Below, piece by piece: positions 1 through 8,885 of a stretch of DNA of 64,000 nucleotides. The translations under genes were made by a program, and so were the position numbers. Every line of letters starts with the position of its first letter. The stretch's first letter is position 1. The DNA is from Prolixibacteraceae bacterium (lineage in GTDB: Bacteria; Bacteroidota; Bacteroidia; Bacteroidales; Prolixibacteraceae). The DNA is taken from the NCBI GenBank assembly GCA_028282705.1, contig JANQHI010000037.1:102319-166318 (forward strand), written 5' to 3'. The notes under the pieces were generated by a model that was given only the letters and a program-made list of their open reading frames with translations, did no database searches and was not told the origin of the DNA.

Positions 1-701
1 TGGTTGGTTCATCTGTGGAGAGTGTTGACACTTCAGGTGATTTGTGCAAAGTAGCCATTAAAACTAAAAAAGGGGAAGAGGTTGTTGAAGCTGAAGTGGT
101 GCTTTCGGCAGTGGGGATCACCCCTAATACTGAAAACATAGGGTTAGAAGAACTGGGCATTGAAACAGTGAATGGGCGTGTAAAAGTAAATGATTTCTAC
201 CAAACCAATGTTGAAGGGGTATATGCTATTGGAGATATCCTAGAAGGACCAGCGCTGGCCCATGTGGCATCAGCAGAGGGGATTGTTTGTGTGGAGAAAA
301 TTGCAGGGCTTGATGTTGAACCTGTTGATTATGGGAATATACCAGGTTGTACTTATACCAATCCTGAGGTTTCTTCGGTTGGGTTAACTGAAGCTAAAGC
401 CAAAGAAGCAGGTTACGAAATAAAGGTGGGTAAATTTCCTTATACAGCAAGTGGTAAGGCTAGTGCAGCAGGGCAAAAAGAGGGTTTTGTTAAATTGGTA
501 TTTGATGCTAAATATGGAGAGTTGCTAGGGGCACATATGATTGGAGGAAATGTAACGGAAATGATAGCTGAATTGGTGGTTGCTAAGAAATTAGAAATAA
601 CAGGGCATGAGTTGATTAAGTCTATCCACCCACATCCAACCATGAGTGAAGCCATAATGGAAGCAGCAGCTGCTGCTTATGATGAAGTGATCCATATTTG
701 A
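1..701 (+). CDS. lpdA: Dihydrolipoyl dehydrogenase (E3), C-terminal part; 5' end outside window
   Basis: This is the FAD/NAD-dependent disulfide oxidoreductase that reoxidises lipoyl groups of 2-oxoacid dehydrogenase and glycine-cleavage complexes in the cytoplasm. The reading frame is already open at base 3, so the gene enters from the left. The visible part contains the end of the NAD domain, the second FAD motif (YAIGDI, bases ~228-245) and the whole dimerisation domain. It ends with the catalytic His-Glu dyad in HPHPTMSE (bases ~630-653). The N-terminal redox disulfide lies outside the window. A perfect hairpin terminator follows, so this is the last gene of its unit. The family assignment is very secure; which complex it serves cannot be seen here. 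Confidence 0.95.
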   Translation, partial: VGSSVESVDTSGDLCKVAIKTKKGEEVVEAEVVLSAVGITPNTENIGLEELGIETVNGRVKVNDFYQTNVEGVYAIGDILEGPALAHVASAEGIVCVEKIAGLDVEPVDYGNIPGCTYTNPEVSSVGLTEAKAKEAGYEIKVGKFPYTASGKASAAGQKEGFVKLVFDAKYGELLGAHMIGGNVTEMIAELVVAKKLEITGHELIKSIHPHPTMSEAIMEAAAAAYDEVIHI

Positions 702-745
702 TAAGAAAAAAAGTTTAAAGCAAAGCTGATTATATAAGCTTTTTG

Positions 746-788
746 AAAGAACACCCTTGTTTTATGGCAGGGGTGTTCTTTTTTTTTG
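746..788 (+). terminator. Rho-independent terminator of lpdA
   Basis: An 11-bp perfect stem (AAAGAACACCC at 746-756 with GGGTGTTCTTT at 771-781) is followed by a run of T. It lies 44 bases after the lpdA stop. Confidence 0.88.
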
Positions 789-975
789 TTTTTTGGATGT
801 TATACCCCTCTGAGAATTCCTCTCTTTGAAAACATTTGTTAAAAACAACAAAAATCCTTTTTTTGAACCAATGGCCATTTTGTTTGAGAACTGGTTTGTC
901 ATAACATTTTCATTTGTAAAATTTTGAAGGTTAATGATTTGTTACTATTTTGTTGCAAACTAAAATCAAGAATTT

Positions 976-2568
976 ATGAAAAAACTGACAATTACTTTGG
1001 TAGTTCTTGTTTTATTTGTTCAAGCTGCCTTAGCAGGAGGTATTTTGACCAATGCCAACCAAAGTGCACAATATGTGCGCATGTTATCAAGGAATGCATC
1101 AACCCAAATAGATGCTGTATATTTTAACCCTGCAGGATTGATGAAAATGGAGAATGGGTTCCATTTTGCATTTCATAATCAAACCATATTCCAAACCAGG
1201 ACTGTTGTAAGCAATTACCCTAATTTGAATAATTCAGAATATGAGGGTGATATTTCAGCTCCTCTTTTCCCTTCTGCATTTGCTGTATATAAAACAGATA
1301 ATATTGCCCTTTCTCTGGGATTTGGACCTAATGGTGGAGGTGGTTCAGCAAAATATGATACAGGGCTGCCTTCATTTGAAAAAGGTATTTCCGATTTAGT
1401 GCCAGGCCTGGAAGGTTTAGGAGTACTGGGCTATGATGTAACTGGTTATAGCGCAGACCTATTTTTGGAAGGGCAATCAGTTTTCTGGGGCATCCAGTTA
1501 GGTGTTAGTGCCAAGTTGAATGATGTATTCTCTATATATGGTGGTGCAAGGTATTTGCCTGCTGTAAATACATATGAAGGCCATATTAAAGATATTAGTG
1601 TAGTTGTAGGTGGGCAATCTCAAAATGCTGTTTCATTCCTGACCGGCACATCTGCAGCATTAGGCACATTGGCTGACCAGGCTTCAGCTGCTGCCCAAAC
1701 TTTTTCTGGTGCTGCAACACTGGCAGGCATGTATCCAGCAAATGGAGCAGTTACTGACGTTAACCTTATTGGTGCTTTATCAGCATTGGGGCAAGATCAT
1801 ACTCAACTTAATAATGGTGCTGCTGCACAGATTTTAGCTGGTGCTGCTACCCAGTATGGCACAAATGCTGTTATGCTTGGGCAAACCTCTGCTTCTTTGG
1901 CTGAAACCTCAACACAGGTAGGTGATAAAAAGGTTAAAACAAAACAAACAGGGACAGGTTTTTCACCAATTCTTGGAGTTAATATCTCCCCAAATGAAAA
2001 AATGAATATTGGGCTGAAGTATGAGTTTAAAACCAAACTCACCCTTACCAATGATACTGATCAGGATGACCTTGGCTTGTTCCCTGATGGGGCTGAGTCA
2101 GCTAGTGATATCCCGGCCATATTTACTGCAGGGGTTGATTATAAATTCTCTGATAAATTTGATGCTGCCCTTTCATACAATACCTATTTTGACAAAGATG
2201 TTGATTGGGGGAATAATATTTATGGACAAGAAAGGACAATGGACCACAACTATTGGGAAATTGCAGTAGGGGTTCAGTATCATATTTCTGATGCATTTAC
2301 ACTAAGCTTTGGGGCATTGCGCTCAAATACTGGTGCAACAGAGCAGTATAACAGTGATTTTAGCTATAGCAATTCATCATATACTGGTGCTGTGGGTTTT
2401 GAATGGAAAGTAACTGACCAGTTTACATTGGATGCAGGCGTTTTAGTAACCAACTATGAAAGTGTTGATAAAAACTTCAATAGTGAAGTTTTTGGAGCTT
2501 ATACTGAAAACTATGATAAAGCAAACTATGTAATTGCAGTGGGCTTAAGCTATTCAATATTTAAATAA
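976..2568 (+). CDS. FadL/OMPP1/TodX-family outer-membrane transport protein
   Basis: This is a 530-aa outer-membrane beta-barrel, probably taking up hydrophobic compounds such as long-chain fatty acids. A signal peptide covers residues 1-20 (cleavage after AALA). The mature N-terminus then carries the family hallmark: Ser/Asn-rich residues, then YFNPAGL near residue 50. Residues ~205-315 form an Ala/Gly/Thr-rich low-complexity insert that is not typical of FadL and is probably an extracellular or hatch-proximal loop. The C-terminus returns to barrel strands and ends in Phe-Lys. The ATG at 976 is chosen because it starts the signal peptide. The gene is monocistronic with its own terminator. 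The family is confident; the substrate is not determinable. Confidence 0.88.
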   Translation: MKKLTITLVVLVLFVQAALAGGILTNANQSAQYVRMLSRNASTQIDAVYFNPAGLMKMENGFHFAFHNQTIFQTRTVVSNYPNLNNSEYEGDISAPLFPSAFAVYKTDNIALSLGFGPNGGGGSAKYDTGLPSFEKGISDLVPGLEGLGVLGYDVTGYSADLFLEGQSVFWGIQLGVSAKLNDVFSIYGGARYLPAVNTYEGHIKDISVVVGGQSQNAVSFLTGTSAALGTLADQASAAAQTFSGAATLAGMYPANGAVTDVNLIGALSALGQDHTQLNNGAAAQILAGAATQYGTNAVMLGQTSASLAETSTQVGDKKVKTKQTGTGFSPILGVNISPNEKMNIGLKYEFKTKLTLTNDTDQDDLGLFPDGAESASDIPAIFTAGVDYKFSDKFDAALSYNTYFDKDVDWGNNIYGQERTMDHNYWEIAVGVQYHISDAFTLSFGALRSNTGATEQYNSDFSYSNSSYTGAVGFEWKVTDQFTLDAGVLVTNYESVDKNFNSEVFGAYTENYDKANYVIAVGLSYSIFK

Positions 2569-2591
2569 AGGGCTTTTTAAAGTATAATATT

Positions 2592-2620
2592 AAAGGCTTG
2601 CCAATTAGCAAGCCTTTTTT
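2592..2620 (+). terminator. Rho-independent terminator of the FadL-type gene
   Basis: A 10-bp perfect stem (AAAGGCTTGC 2592-2601, GCAAGCCTTT 2608-2617) with a 6-base loop runs into T residues, 24 bases after the stop. Confidence 0.88.
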
Positions 2621-2797
2621 ATGCTTGCAATTGTGGCTTTTTGTTAATTCTAATGCCCTTGTGGCTTAGGACTTACCTTAATAATGCTAATCTACAGATG
2701 CAATTGGACAAAGTGGATCCACTTTCAACAATTTAAAAAGCAGGGCACTGGTTTTGCTTATAAGCCCAGTTTAAATTGGTCATATCAGTACCCTGTT

Positions 2798-2820
2798 AAA
2801 AGGCTGCCTTTCAGGTAGCC
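2798..2820 (-). terminator. Rho-independent terminator of the tyrosine phenol-lyase gene
   Basis: An 8-bp stem (2802-2809 with 2813-2820, one G-T pair) has a 3-base loop. Read on the minus strand it is followed by TTTT, 17 bases beyond the stop of the lyase gene. Confidence 0.7.
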
Positions 2821-2836
2821 CATATTTAGTATTAAC

Positions 2837-5488
2837 TTAACCCAGCTCTTTGAATTTACCCTGGAAAAACCTCAGGTTTTCAGGCTCATATACAAATTCA
2901 AGCCCTTTTATTTTCTCCCTGTTTTTATACAGGTTGATTATGCTGTTGGCAACCAAATCCATATGTGCATTAGTATATGCCCTGCGTGGGATGGTCAGCC
3001 TTACCAACTCAAGGGCTGGCCTGTAATTTTGGTTGGTTTTTTTGTTCCTTCCACTTGACACATTCCCACGCTCCATTGCCCTGATCCCTGACTCAACAAA
3101 CAGTGCTGAAGCTAATGCCTGTGCAGGGTAATTATCCTGGTCAATATGAGGGAGGAATCTTTTAGCATCTAAAAATACAGCATGGGTACCAATAGGTTCA
3201 ACAACTGGTATTCCTGCTTCAAGCAGCTTATTGCCCAGGTATTGGGTTTGCTCTACCCTGGCTTGTATATAATTAATGTCAATCATGTCATAGGTTCCTT
3301 TGGCATGCATTGCCATATCACCTGCTGACATGCCACCATTTGTGCGTGTACCTTCATATATCCTTAACATAGAAAGTGCTTTGGCATAAAAATCCTGGTC
3401 TTCCCTGATACCCAGGAAGCCTCCAATATTTACCAGGTAGTCTTTTTTACTGGATACTGTACACCCATCACTATAACTGAAAAGTTCCCTCAATATCTCT
3501 TTGATGCTGGCATATTTGTATTTTGGGTCTTTCTTTTTGATCATGTAAGCATTCTCTACAGCCCTTGTAGCATCAAGCATTACAGGGATGTTGTGGTTTT
3601 TGCAGAACTCATAAACCTCTTTTGCATTTTCCATTTCAACAGGTTGCCCACCAGCTAGGTTTACACTTAGTTCAAAACTGATGTAAGGGATGCAGCCTTC
3701 ACCATTTTCATCCAGTATTTTTTTGATTTTGGATATATTAATGTTCCCTTTCCAGGGGAATGTTGAAGTAGGGTCATGTGCTTCATCACAAATAACATCT
3801 ACAAAAGTACCACCTGCCATTTCCTGATGCAATTTGGTAGTAGTGAAGTACATATTGCCTGGCACATAACCATCTTTTATCAATACTTGTGACATGATGT
3901 GCTCTGCTGCCCTTCCCTGGTGTGTTGGGATAATATACTTATACCCTGTTATCTCTTGTAAGGCTTCAACCATTGAGTAATAATCTTTACTTGAAGAAGG
4001 GGTTTCATCACCTTCATTAAACACTGACCATTGTGTTGTGGTTTGGGCACAAGTTCCTGAGTCTGTAAGGAAATCAATGGTTACATCTTTTGAAGGTAAC
4101 AAGAATGTATTAAACCCAACCTCTTCAATCAACTTCCTCCTGCCTGCTTTGGTATTGACACCCACATATTCAATGGTAGATATCCTGTAAGCTTCACAGT
4201 CGAAATTAAACCTTTCCAGTTTTGGGTTATTCCAAGTGAACAAAGCTTCATCTTCCCATTCAGGTAAGTTTGTTAGGTTAAATGATGTAATTTTCTCTTT
4301 TTCATCATATACTTCCTTTATAAGCTTTGCTATATGTAACAATTGGCTGTTGGTATATCCAAGCCTTGGGATTTGAACAGGTAAAACAGTGCTGTTGTTG
4401 TATTTCCCACAAACCACACACCTAATGCCAGCTTTTAAATATAAAAGTGCAGCAAGGGCTTGTGCCTGGTTGTTTTCAATATGTGGGAGGAATTCATCAG
4501 CTTTTATGTAAACCCCATCAGCACCAATGTGGTGAGGGACATTGCCAAGCTCATTACTGAGGTAGTTGATTTGTGCCCATGTCCATTGGGCTTGCTCTTC
4601 ATAAACCATTTCAATGATTCCCCTGGAAAATGATTCCATAGTCCTTCCTGCCATTCCTCCATAAGTGTGCAGCCCTTCATAAACCACAACTTCATTCATG
4701 TATTTTTCATATAGGGAATAGTTGTTTGAGGCAATCAGCCCACCTGTGTTGCACCTTGGGTCCTGGGCTGCATCAAGGATAACTACATCTGCATATTGTG
4801 AAACCTCATTTACTAAATCTGCAAGGGGTATATTCTTGAATGCAGCATCATGTGCTCGCACAAACATACAATAACCTACTATTTGTGAGATATTCAGCAC
4901 AAGGGCTGTATTGTTGGCCTGTGCCAATTTGTAAATTTTTCTTAACTGCCCAACAGAGATGGCTTTATAACCATCTGTAAACAAGTCAAGGTAAATAAAT
5001 GGTACATTCTGTTTAGGTAAAGAAATTTCTTCAAATTGGTTTAAATCAATATCTCCCAGGAATGGTTTTTCATTTTGGGCTTCTAGCAAATCAAATGTGG
5101 CCATTTGATCCTTGGCCATTAGCTCAGTAAACCTTGAATTAGAAATCACATGAGTACCTTCAGTTACCATAGTTTTTACAATAAGTTTTATGGCTCCATG
5201 AAGGTTATGGGTTGGGCAAACATGGGTATACCCAAATAGTTTGCTTACTGAATCTTTCAGGTTTTCAAAATTGCGGCTACCTGCATAGGTTTCATCTCCA
5301 ATAAGGCTACCTGCTTCCTGCTCCTGGCTTTTTGCACTTGTTCCCTGGCTTACCATTTCATAAGTGACTTTATTGCTGGGGATATTGAAGGTATTAAGCC
5401 CTGCCTCGCGGATAATGACCTCTTTTTCGTAATAGGGAGTTATGTATAACTGCCTGATTGTTTTTATTTTATGTGGTTCTGCAAACAT
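2837..5488 (-). CDS. tpl: Tandem tyrosine phenol-lyase: degenerate N-terminal lyase domain fused to a PLP-binding lyase domain
   Basis: The protein is 883 aa, about twice the family length of ~456, with two beta-eliminating-lyase domains (residues ~8-405 and ~435-883). The C-terminal domain has the PLP lysine in SSKKD (K682), the phosphate-site QGR (524-526), the pyridine-binding Asp (D639), the substrate-carboxylate Arg (R830) and FF at 874-875. It also has R807 in AMERG, the arginine that separates tyrosine phenol-lyase from tryptophanase, so I call tyrosine to phenol, pyruvate and ammonia. The N-terminal domain has lost these (K to Q242, QGR to NLH, D to N199) but keeps Y68 and Y276, which the C-terminal half lacks (P497, N717). 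The start at 5488 matches the family N-terminus. The frame stays open upstream to 5620, but that segment is hydrophobic and unlike the family. An Lrp-type regulator is divergent and a terminator follows. Confidence 0.85.
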   Translation of the reverse strand: MFAEPHKIKTIRQLYITPYYEKEVIIREAGLNTFNIPSNKVTYEMVSQGTSAKSQEQEAGSLIGDETYAGSRNFENLKDSVSKLFGYTHVCPTHNLHGAIKLIVKTMVTEGTHVISNSRFTELMAKDQMATFDLLEAQNEKPFLGDIDLNQFEEISLPKQNVPFIYLDLFTDGYKAISVGQLRKIYKLAQANNTALVLNISQIVGYCMFVRAHDAAFKNIPLADLVNEVSQYADVVILDAAQDPRCNTGGLIASNNYSLYEKYMNEVVVYEGLHTYGGMAGRTMESFSRGIIEMVYEEQAQWTWAQINYLSNELGNVPHHIGADGVYIKADEFLPHIENNQAQALAALLYLKAGIRCVVCGKYNNSTVLPVQIPRLGYTNSQLLHIAKLIKEVYDEKEKITSFNLTNLPEWEDEALFTWNNPKLERFNFDCEAYRISTIEYVGVNTKAGRRKLIEEVGFNTFLLPSKDVTIDFLTDSGTCAQTTTQWSVFNEGDETPSSSKDYYSMVEALQEITGYKYIIPTHQGRAAEHIMSQVLIKDGYVPGNMYFTTTKLHQEMAGGTFVDVICDEAHDPTSTFPWKGNINISKIKKILDENGEGCIPYISFELSVNLAGGQPVEMENAKEVYEFCKNHNIPVMLDATRAVENAYMIKKKDPKYKYASIKEILRELFSYSDGCTVSSKKDYLVNIGGFLGIREDQDFYAKALSMLRIYEGTRTNGGMSAGDMAMHAKGTYDMIDINYIQARVEQTQYLGNKLLEAGIPVVEPIGTHAVFLDAKRFLPHIDQDNYPAQALASALFVESGIRAMERGNVSSGRNKKTNQNYRPALELVRLTIPRRAYTNAHMDLVANSIINLYKNREKIKGLEFVYEPENLRFFQGKFKELG

Positions 5489-5659
5489 GATATAATTTTT
5501 ATGATTAATAAAGATTAAAGTTATATCATATATGTTAAAAACAGTTAATATTACTAGTAAAATACAAATATTAAGTCTTATTAACTGGTTTAGTTTTATA
5601 TTTAAGGAATAATGTCTCACATTGGCATGAAGTAATAAAAAATATAGACAAATTGCCTT

Positions 5660-6133
5660 ATGGCCGAAATAGATTTAGTTGACAGAAAAATATTAAACCT
5701 GGTGCAACAGGATGCAAAAATTTCTCATAAAGAAATTTCAAAAAGGCTGCATTTGACCAGGACACCAGTTTTTGAACGCATAAAAAAACTGGAAAGAAAA
5801 GGGATAATCCAAAGGTACATTACCCTGTTAAACCCTAAAAAGATTAATAAAGGATTGTCAGTATTTTGTTTTGTTTCATTGAAAGAGCATGGCGAATTAA
5901 ATGTAAAAGCTTTTCAACAAAGCATTCAAAAACTGCCTCAAGTTATGGAAGCTTATCATGTAGCCGGAAATTTTGATTTCTTTTTAAAGGTAATGGTTGG
6001 TGATGTTGATGAATACCAGAATTTTGTTGTGCGCGAGCTTTCAGAGATCAGAAATATCCAGAATGTACAAAGCTCATTTGTATTGGGGGCGCTCAAATAC
6101 CAGTTAAACTTTGAATTCAGTGAAGAAGGTTAG
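5660..6133 (+). CDS. Lrp/AsnC-family transcriptional regulator
   Basis: A 157-aa feast/famine regulator. The N-terminal helix-turn-helix (residues ~5-60: DRKILNLVQQD, then SKRLHLTRTPVFERIKKLE) is followed by the RAM ligand-binding domain (~65-150). These proteins bind amino acids and act as dimers or octamers on nearby promoters. It is divergent from the tyrosine phenol-lyase gene with 171 bases between starts, so local control of aromatic amino-acid degradation is the simplest inference. Its effector cannot be read from the sequence. It converges on the next minus-strand gene, with only 6 bases between stops. Confidence 0.9.
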   Translation: MAEIDLVDRKILNLVQQDAKISHKEISKRLHLTRTPVFERIKKLERKGIIQRYITLLNPKKINKGLSVFCFVSLKEHGELNVKAFQQSIQKLPQVMEAYHVAGNFDFFLKVMVGDVDEYQNFVVRELSEIRNIQNVQSSFVLGALKYQLNFEFSEEG

Positions 6134-6139
6134 CCTTTT

Positions 6140-6799
6140 TTAATAAGCATAATAAAAAGATTCACTATACAGTTCTTCATTAAACATTTTAGCATAAATG
6201 GTAAAATCATGGATACCTTCATTTGCAAGGGCTGACAAGTCATACCTGAAGTTTTTAGTTATGTATGCTTCACATACATCTCCATTGTCCTCATGGCGGA
6301 TTTCAAATACAGCTGTATTTCCTTGCCCTTCTTTATGTATTCTGGCCAAATCTATGATATGGTCTTCACAACCCCCACTATAGGATAGTTTTATATGGAG
6401 GCAATCTCCATCAAGATAAATTTCATGGATATATACAGCGTCAAAAGAGAGGCTGTCGTAATTATTTAAATTCAGGTTGGTATAAGAAGCACAAGTAAGC
6501 TCTTCAACAGCAGATATTTCACAGGGCATGCCCCTGTCACAAAGGGGGTTGACATTTGGAATCTTTATAAATTCAACCCAAACTAGCTGCCCATGCCCAA
6601 ATGTGAAATTTTCAGGGTAATGTATGGGAAGGATGCTGCTCCCATCTTCAAGTTCAATTACAAACCCACAATTTCCCGAGCCTGCATAATCAACTACTGT
6701 ACCTGTTTTTTGTATGGGAGACAAGTCTTCCGTGTCTTCACACCCAACAACAACTGCAAGGAGTGTAAACACCACTAAGATGTTCACAATTGTTTTCAT
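6140..6799 (-). CDS. Hypothetical lipoprotein
   Basis: A 219-aa protein with a lipoprotein signal (hydrophobic stretch then VVVGC, lipid Cys near residue 20). The mature part is predicted secreted and beta-rich, with two Cys-containing segments (CGFVIEL; DRGMPCEIS) and a C-terminal half holding CEDHIIDL and VCEAYIT that could form disulfides. I do not recognise the family; small lipoproteins of this layout are common in Bacteroidota. It lies just downstream of the serpin gene on the same strand (64 bases), so both could be one transcript carrying exported proteins. Confidence 0.7.
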   Translation of the reverse strand: MKTIVNILVVFTLLAVVVGCEDTEDLSPIQKTGTVVDYAGSGNCGFVIELEDGSSILPIHYPENFTFGHGQLVWVEFIKIPNVNPLCDRGMPCEISAVEELTCASYTNLNLNNYDSLSFDAVYIHEIYLDGDCLHIKLSYSGGCEDHIIDLARIHKEGQGNTAVFEIRHEDNGDVCEAYITKNFRYDLSALANEGIHDFTIYAKMFNEELYSESFYYAY

Positions 6800-6863
6800 G
6801 GTATTGTATTATATTAATTGTTTCCTGTTTATTGAACTGGCCAGGTTCAATAAATGTAACGTT

Positions 6864-8102
6864 CTAATCTTCCAAATATTCTGGGCTGGAAACTTTTCCT
6901 ATAAATAAAATTGACCCAGTGTCTTTTTCAGTGATAGCAAAAAGGAATGGTTTGTTAACAATAAATGGGATTTCATCCTCTCCACCTGCTGATGTGAGTT
7001 CAATGCCAACAATAGTTACAGCAGCAGCTTCAGTACCTTCTTCATTTACATCAACAAAGGTTTTATGCTTTACAAAATCAATATTCAGGTTGCCTGCTTT
7101 ATTGATCCCTGTAAAATCAGCAGCACCTGTAAAAGCAACCCCCATTCCCATATCAATAAGAACATCATTCAATTTTATATCATATTTGAATTTGAATTTT
7201 GGAAGCATAATTTCCACACTATTTGTTTCTTTAAAATTTGCCATCCAGTTTTTCCAATTGTCATTATTTAATTGCCCTGTTATGTCCTCAACACTTTTCC
7301 CATGTTCAGGCAGGAAAACATACATGCTGTAATTCCCTTTACCATAAGGGAGCCTGATGGCTCTGAATAAATCATTCTTTGAATAATCCAGGGTATCAAG
7401 GCGTGACATCATCTTTACCATTTGGTTTGACCCATTTTCCAAATTGAATGGGTAATCAATTGTACTTTCTTTGTTGAACTCTGTTTGCCAAACACCTTTG
7501 AAATAGATGGCATTTAGCAGGAACATAACATGTTGTGGTGAAATCTGGTCTATTATAGAAGTTATTTTATCATGTGTTTTATCAGCAACCCAGTTGTTTA
7601 TTACATCAACTGAGGTAGGATTGCCAAAATCAAGGGGTGAAACTTCAGCATTGTAATAATTTTGGTTGGTTGAAACAAAATCTTGCTCAACTATAAAGCC
7701 CTGGCGATAAAAAATAGCATTAGCAATTTCAAGCAATACTTTTTCGTCCACTGATTTTAAGGCATCAACCAGCATTTCATAAGATTCATTTATTTCTTGC
7801 GTGGTTAACCCATGTAGCTTTAAAGTTTTTTCCATGGCTGTTTTAGTTTCCCCATCAGCTCCATTATAGGTCATAGCCAATGCCAAAGAAATACTTAAAG
7901 GAGAGACCATGATGTTATCTTTATCATCATAATCAACAACCCTTTGGAATAATTCCAATCCAAATTTATTGTCTGCTTCAACTATTTGGGCTGCTTTTTC
8001 TGTAAGATTGATTTCTTTTTCAATATTGTCATTATCATCATTAAGGTTGCAACTGGCAAAGAATAGGATGGAAACGAAAAAAACTGCAATTAGTGGTTTC
8101 AT
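6864..8102 (-). CDS. Serpin-family serine protease inhibitor, lipoprotein
   Basis: A 412-aa serpin, the full family length after an export signal. The N-terminus has a lipoprotein signal ending FFASC, so it is probably anchored to the outer membrane. I start at ATG 8102 rather than the upstream in-frame ATG at 8135 because only then does the signal begin at the N-terminus. The reactive-centre loop hinge reads EEGTEAAAVT, the small-residue pattern of inhibitory serpins, and the C-terminal family segment contains NKPFLFAI. Counting from the hinge puts P1-P1' near Thr-Ser, but the loop looks about four residues long compared with alpha-1-antitrypsin, so target specificity is open. The likely role is protection against host, predator or self proteases at the cell surface. 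Confidence 0.93.
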   Translation of the reverse strand: MKPLIAVFFVSILFFASCNLNDDNDNIEKEINLTEKAAQIVEADNKFGLELFQRVVDYDDKDNIMVSPLSISLALAMTYNGADGETKTAMEKTLKLHGLTTQEINESYEMLVDALKSVDEKVLLEIANAIFYRQGFIVEQDFVSTNQNYYNAEVSPLDFGNPTSVDVINNWVADKTHDKITSIIDQISPQHVMFLLNAIYFKGVWQTEFNKESTIDYPFNLENGSNQMVKMMSRLDTLDYSKNDLFRAIRLPYGKGNYSMYVFLPEHGKSVEDITGQLNNDNWKNWMANFKETNSVEIMLPKFKFKYDIKLNDVLIDMGMGVAFTGAADFTGINKAGNLNIDFVKHKTFVDVNEEGTEAAAVTIVGIELTSAGGEDEIPFIVNKPFLFAITEKDTGSILFIGKVSSPEYLED

Positions 8103-8321
8103 TATTTTGTTGTTTAATTTTTCAATAGATGGCATTAAACTGCAAAGGTTGCGTTGGGAAATATTTTTTTAAACGCAACCCTTTTAATAGATTAACGTCT
8201 GCTATGTGAGATTTATACCTCAAAAAAACGTTTAGACTTTAGCCAATATTGTTAAGGAACATTAACATGTGTGAAAAGCAACTGTTAAATCCTTAATTTT
8301 GAAGAAAAACGAGAGCTTGAT

Positions 8322-8885
8322 TTGAAAGACCTTGAAAATATTATAAAAGGTTGTGCCAGAGGTGACCAAAAGGCACAGGAAGATATGTATAATATGTTCT
8401 CTCCTAAAATGTTTGGGGTTTGCCTGAGGTATTCTGCTGATAAAACTGAAGCAGAAGATAATTTGCATGAGGGCTTTGTGAAGGTTTTCACAAACATAAA
8501 AAAGTTTAGGGGAGAGGGTTCTTTTGAAGGTTGGATGCGCAGGATCATGGTCAATGTTTCTTTAGAAAAATATAGGAAGCAACGCATGGTTTACCCTGTT
8601 GAAGATATGGGTGCATATGATTCTGAAGTATATGATATGGATGAAAGTGCAGTTAAAATACCTGAAAAAGATTTGTTGGCGCTAATCCAGCAACTGCCCC
8701 CAAGGTACAGGATGGTATTTAATATGTATGTGATTGAAGGGTATAACCATAAAGAGATCAGTGAACAGATGGATATATCTGTGGGGACATCAAAATCTAA
8801 CCTGGCAAGGGCCAGGAATATATTGCAAAACAAAGTAGTTGAACTTTGTAGCGAGTTGAAAACAACCAGAAATTACTCGGCATGA
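8322..8885 (+). CDS. ECF-type RNA polymerase sigma factor
   Basis: A 187-aa extracytoplasmic-function sigma factor. Region 2 lies at residues ~25-90 (EAEDNLHEGFVKVF, then GSFEGWMRRIMVN) and region 4 at ~110-165, with a helix-turn-helix in HKEISEQMDISVGTSKSNL. There is no in-frame ATG between the upstream stop at 8286 and the conserved start, so a TTG at 8322 is the likely initiator. The stop overlaps the start of the next gene by 4 bases (ATGA), which couples it to a membrane protein with anti-sigma layout. A TAATTTTG at 8294-8301 could be a -7 box, but no matching -33 element is clear. Confidence 0.92.
   Translation: MKDLENIIKGCARGDQKAQEDMYNMFSPKMFGVCLRYSADKTEAEDNLHEGFVKVFTNIKKFRGEGSFEGWMRRIMVNVSLEKYRKQRMVYPVEDMGAYDSEVYDMDESAVKIPEKDLLALIQQLPPRYRMVFNMYVIEGYNHKEISEQMDISVGTSKSNLARARNILQNKVVELCSELKTTRNYSA

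Noticed and set aside
2837..5488. Tryptophanase assignment
   Set aside because: The C-terminal half has AMERG with the arginine typical of tyrosine phenol-lyase, where tryptophanase has VEIG, and has the FTTT/HQE segment of tyrosine phenol-lyase.
5489..5620. Possible N-terminal extension of the tyrosine phenol-lyase to an ATG at 5620
   Set aside because: The added 44 residues are hydrophobic and AT-driven, match nothing at the family N-terminus, and would consume most of the divergent promoter region.
6919..7332. 137-codon open frame antisense to the serpin gene
   Set aside because: The opposite strand encodes a complete, recognisable serpin, and the antisense product has low-complexity Ser/Phe-rich sequence without motifs.
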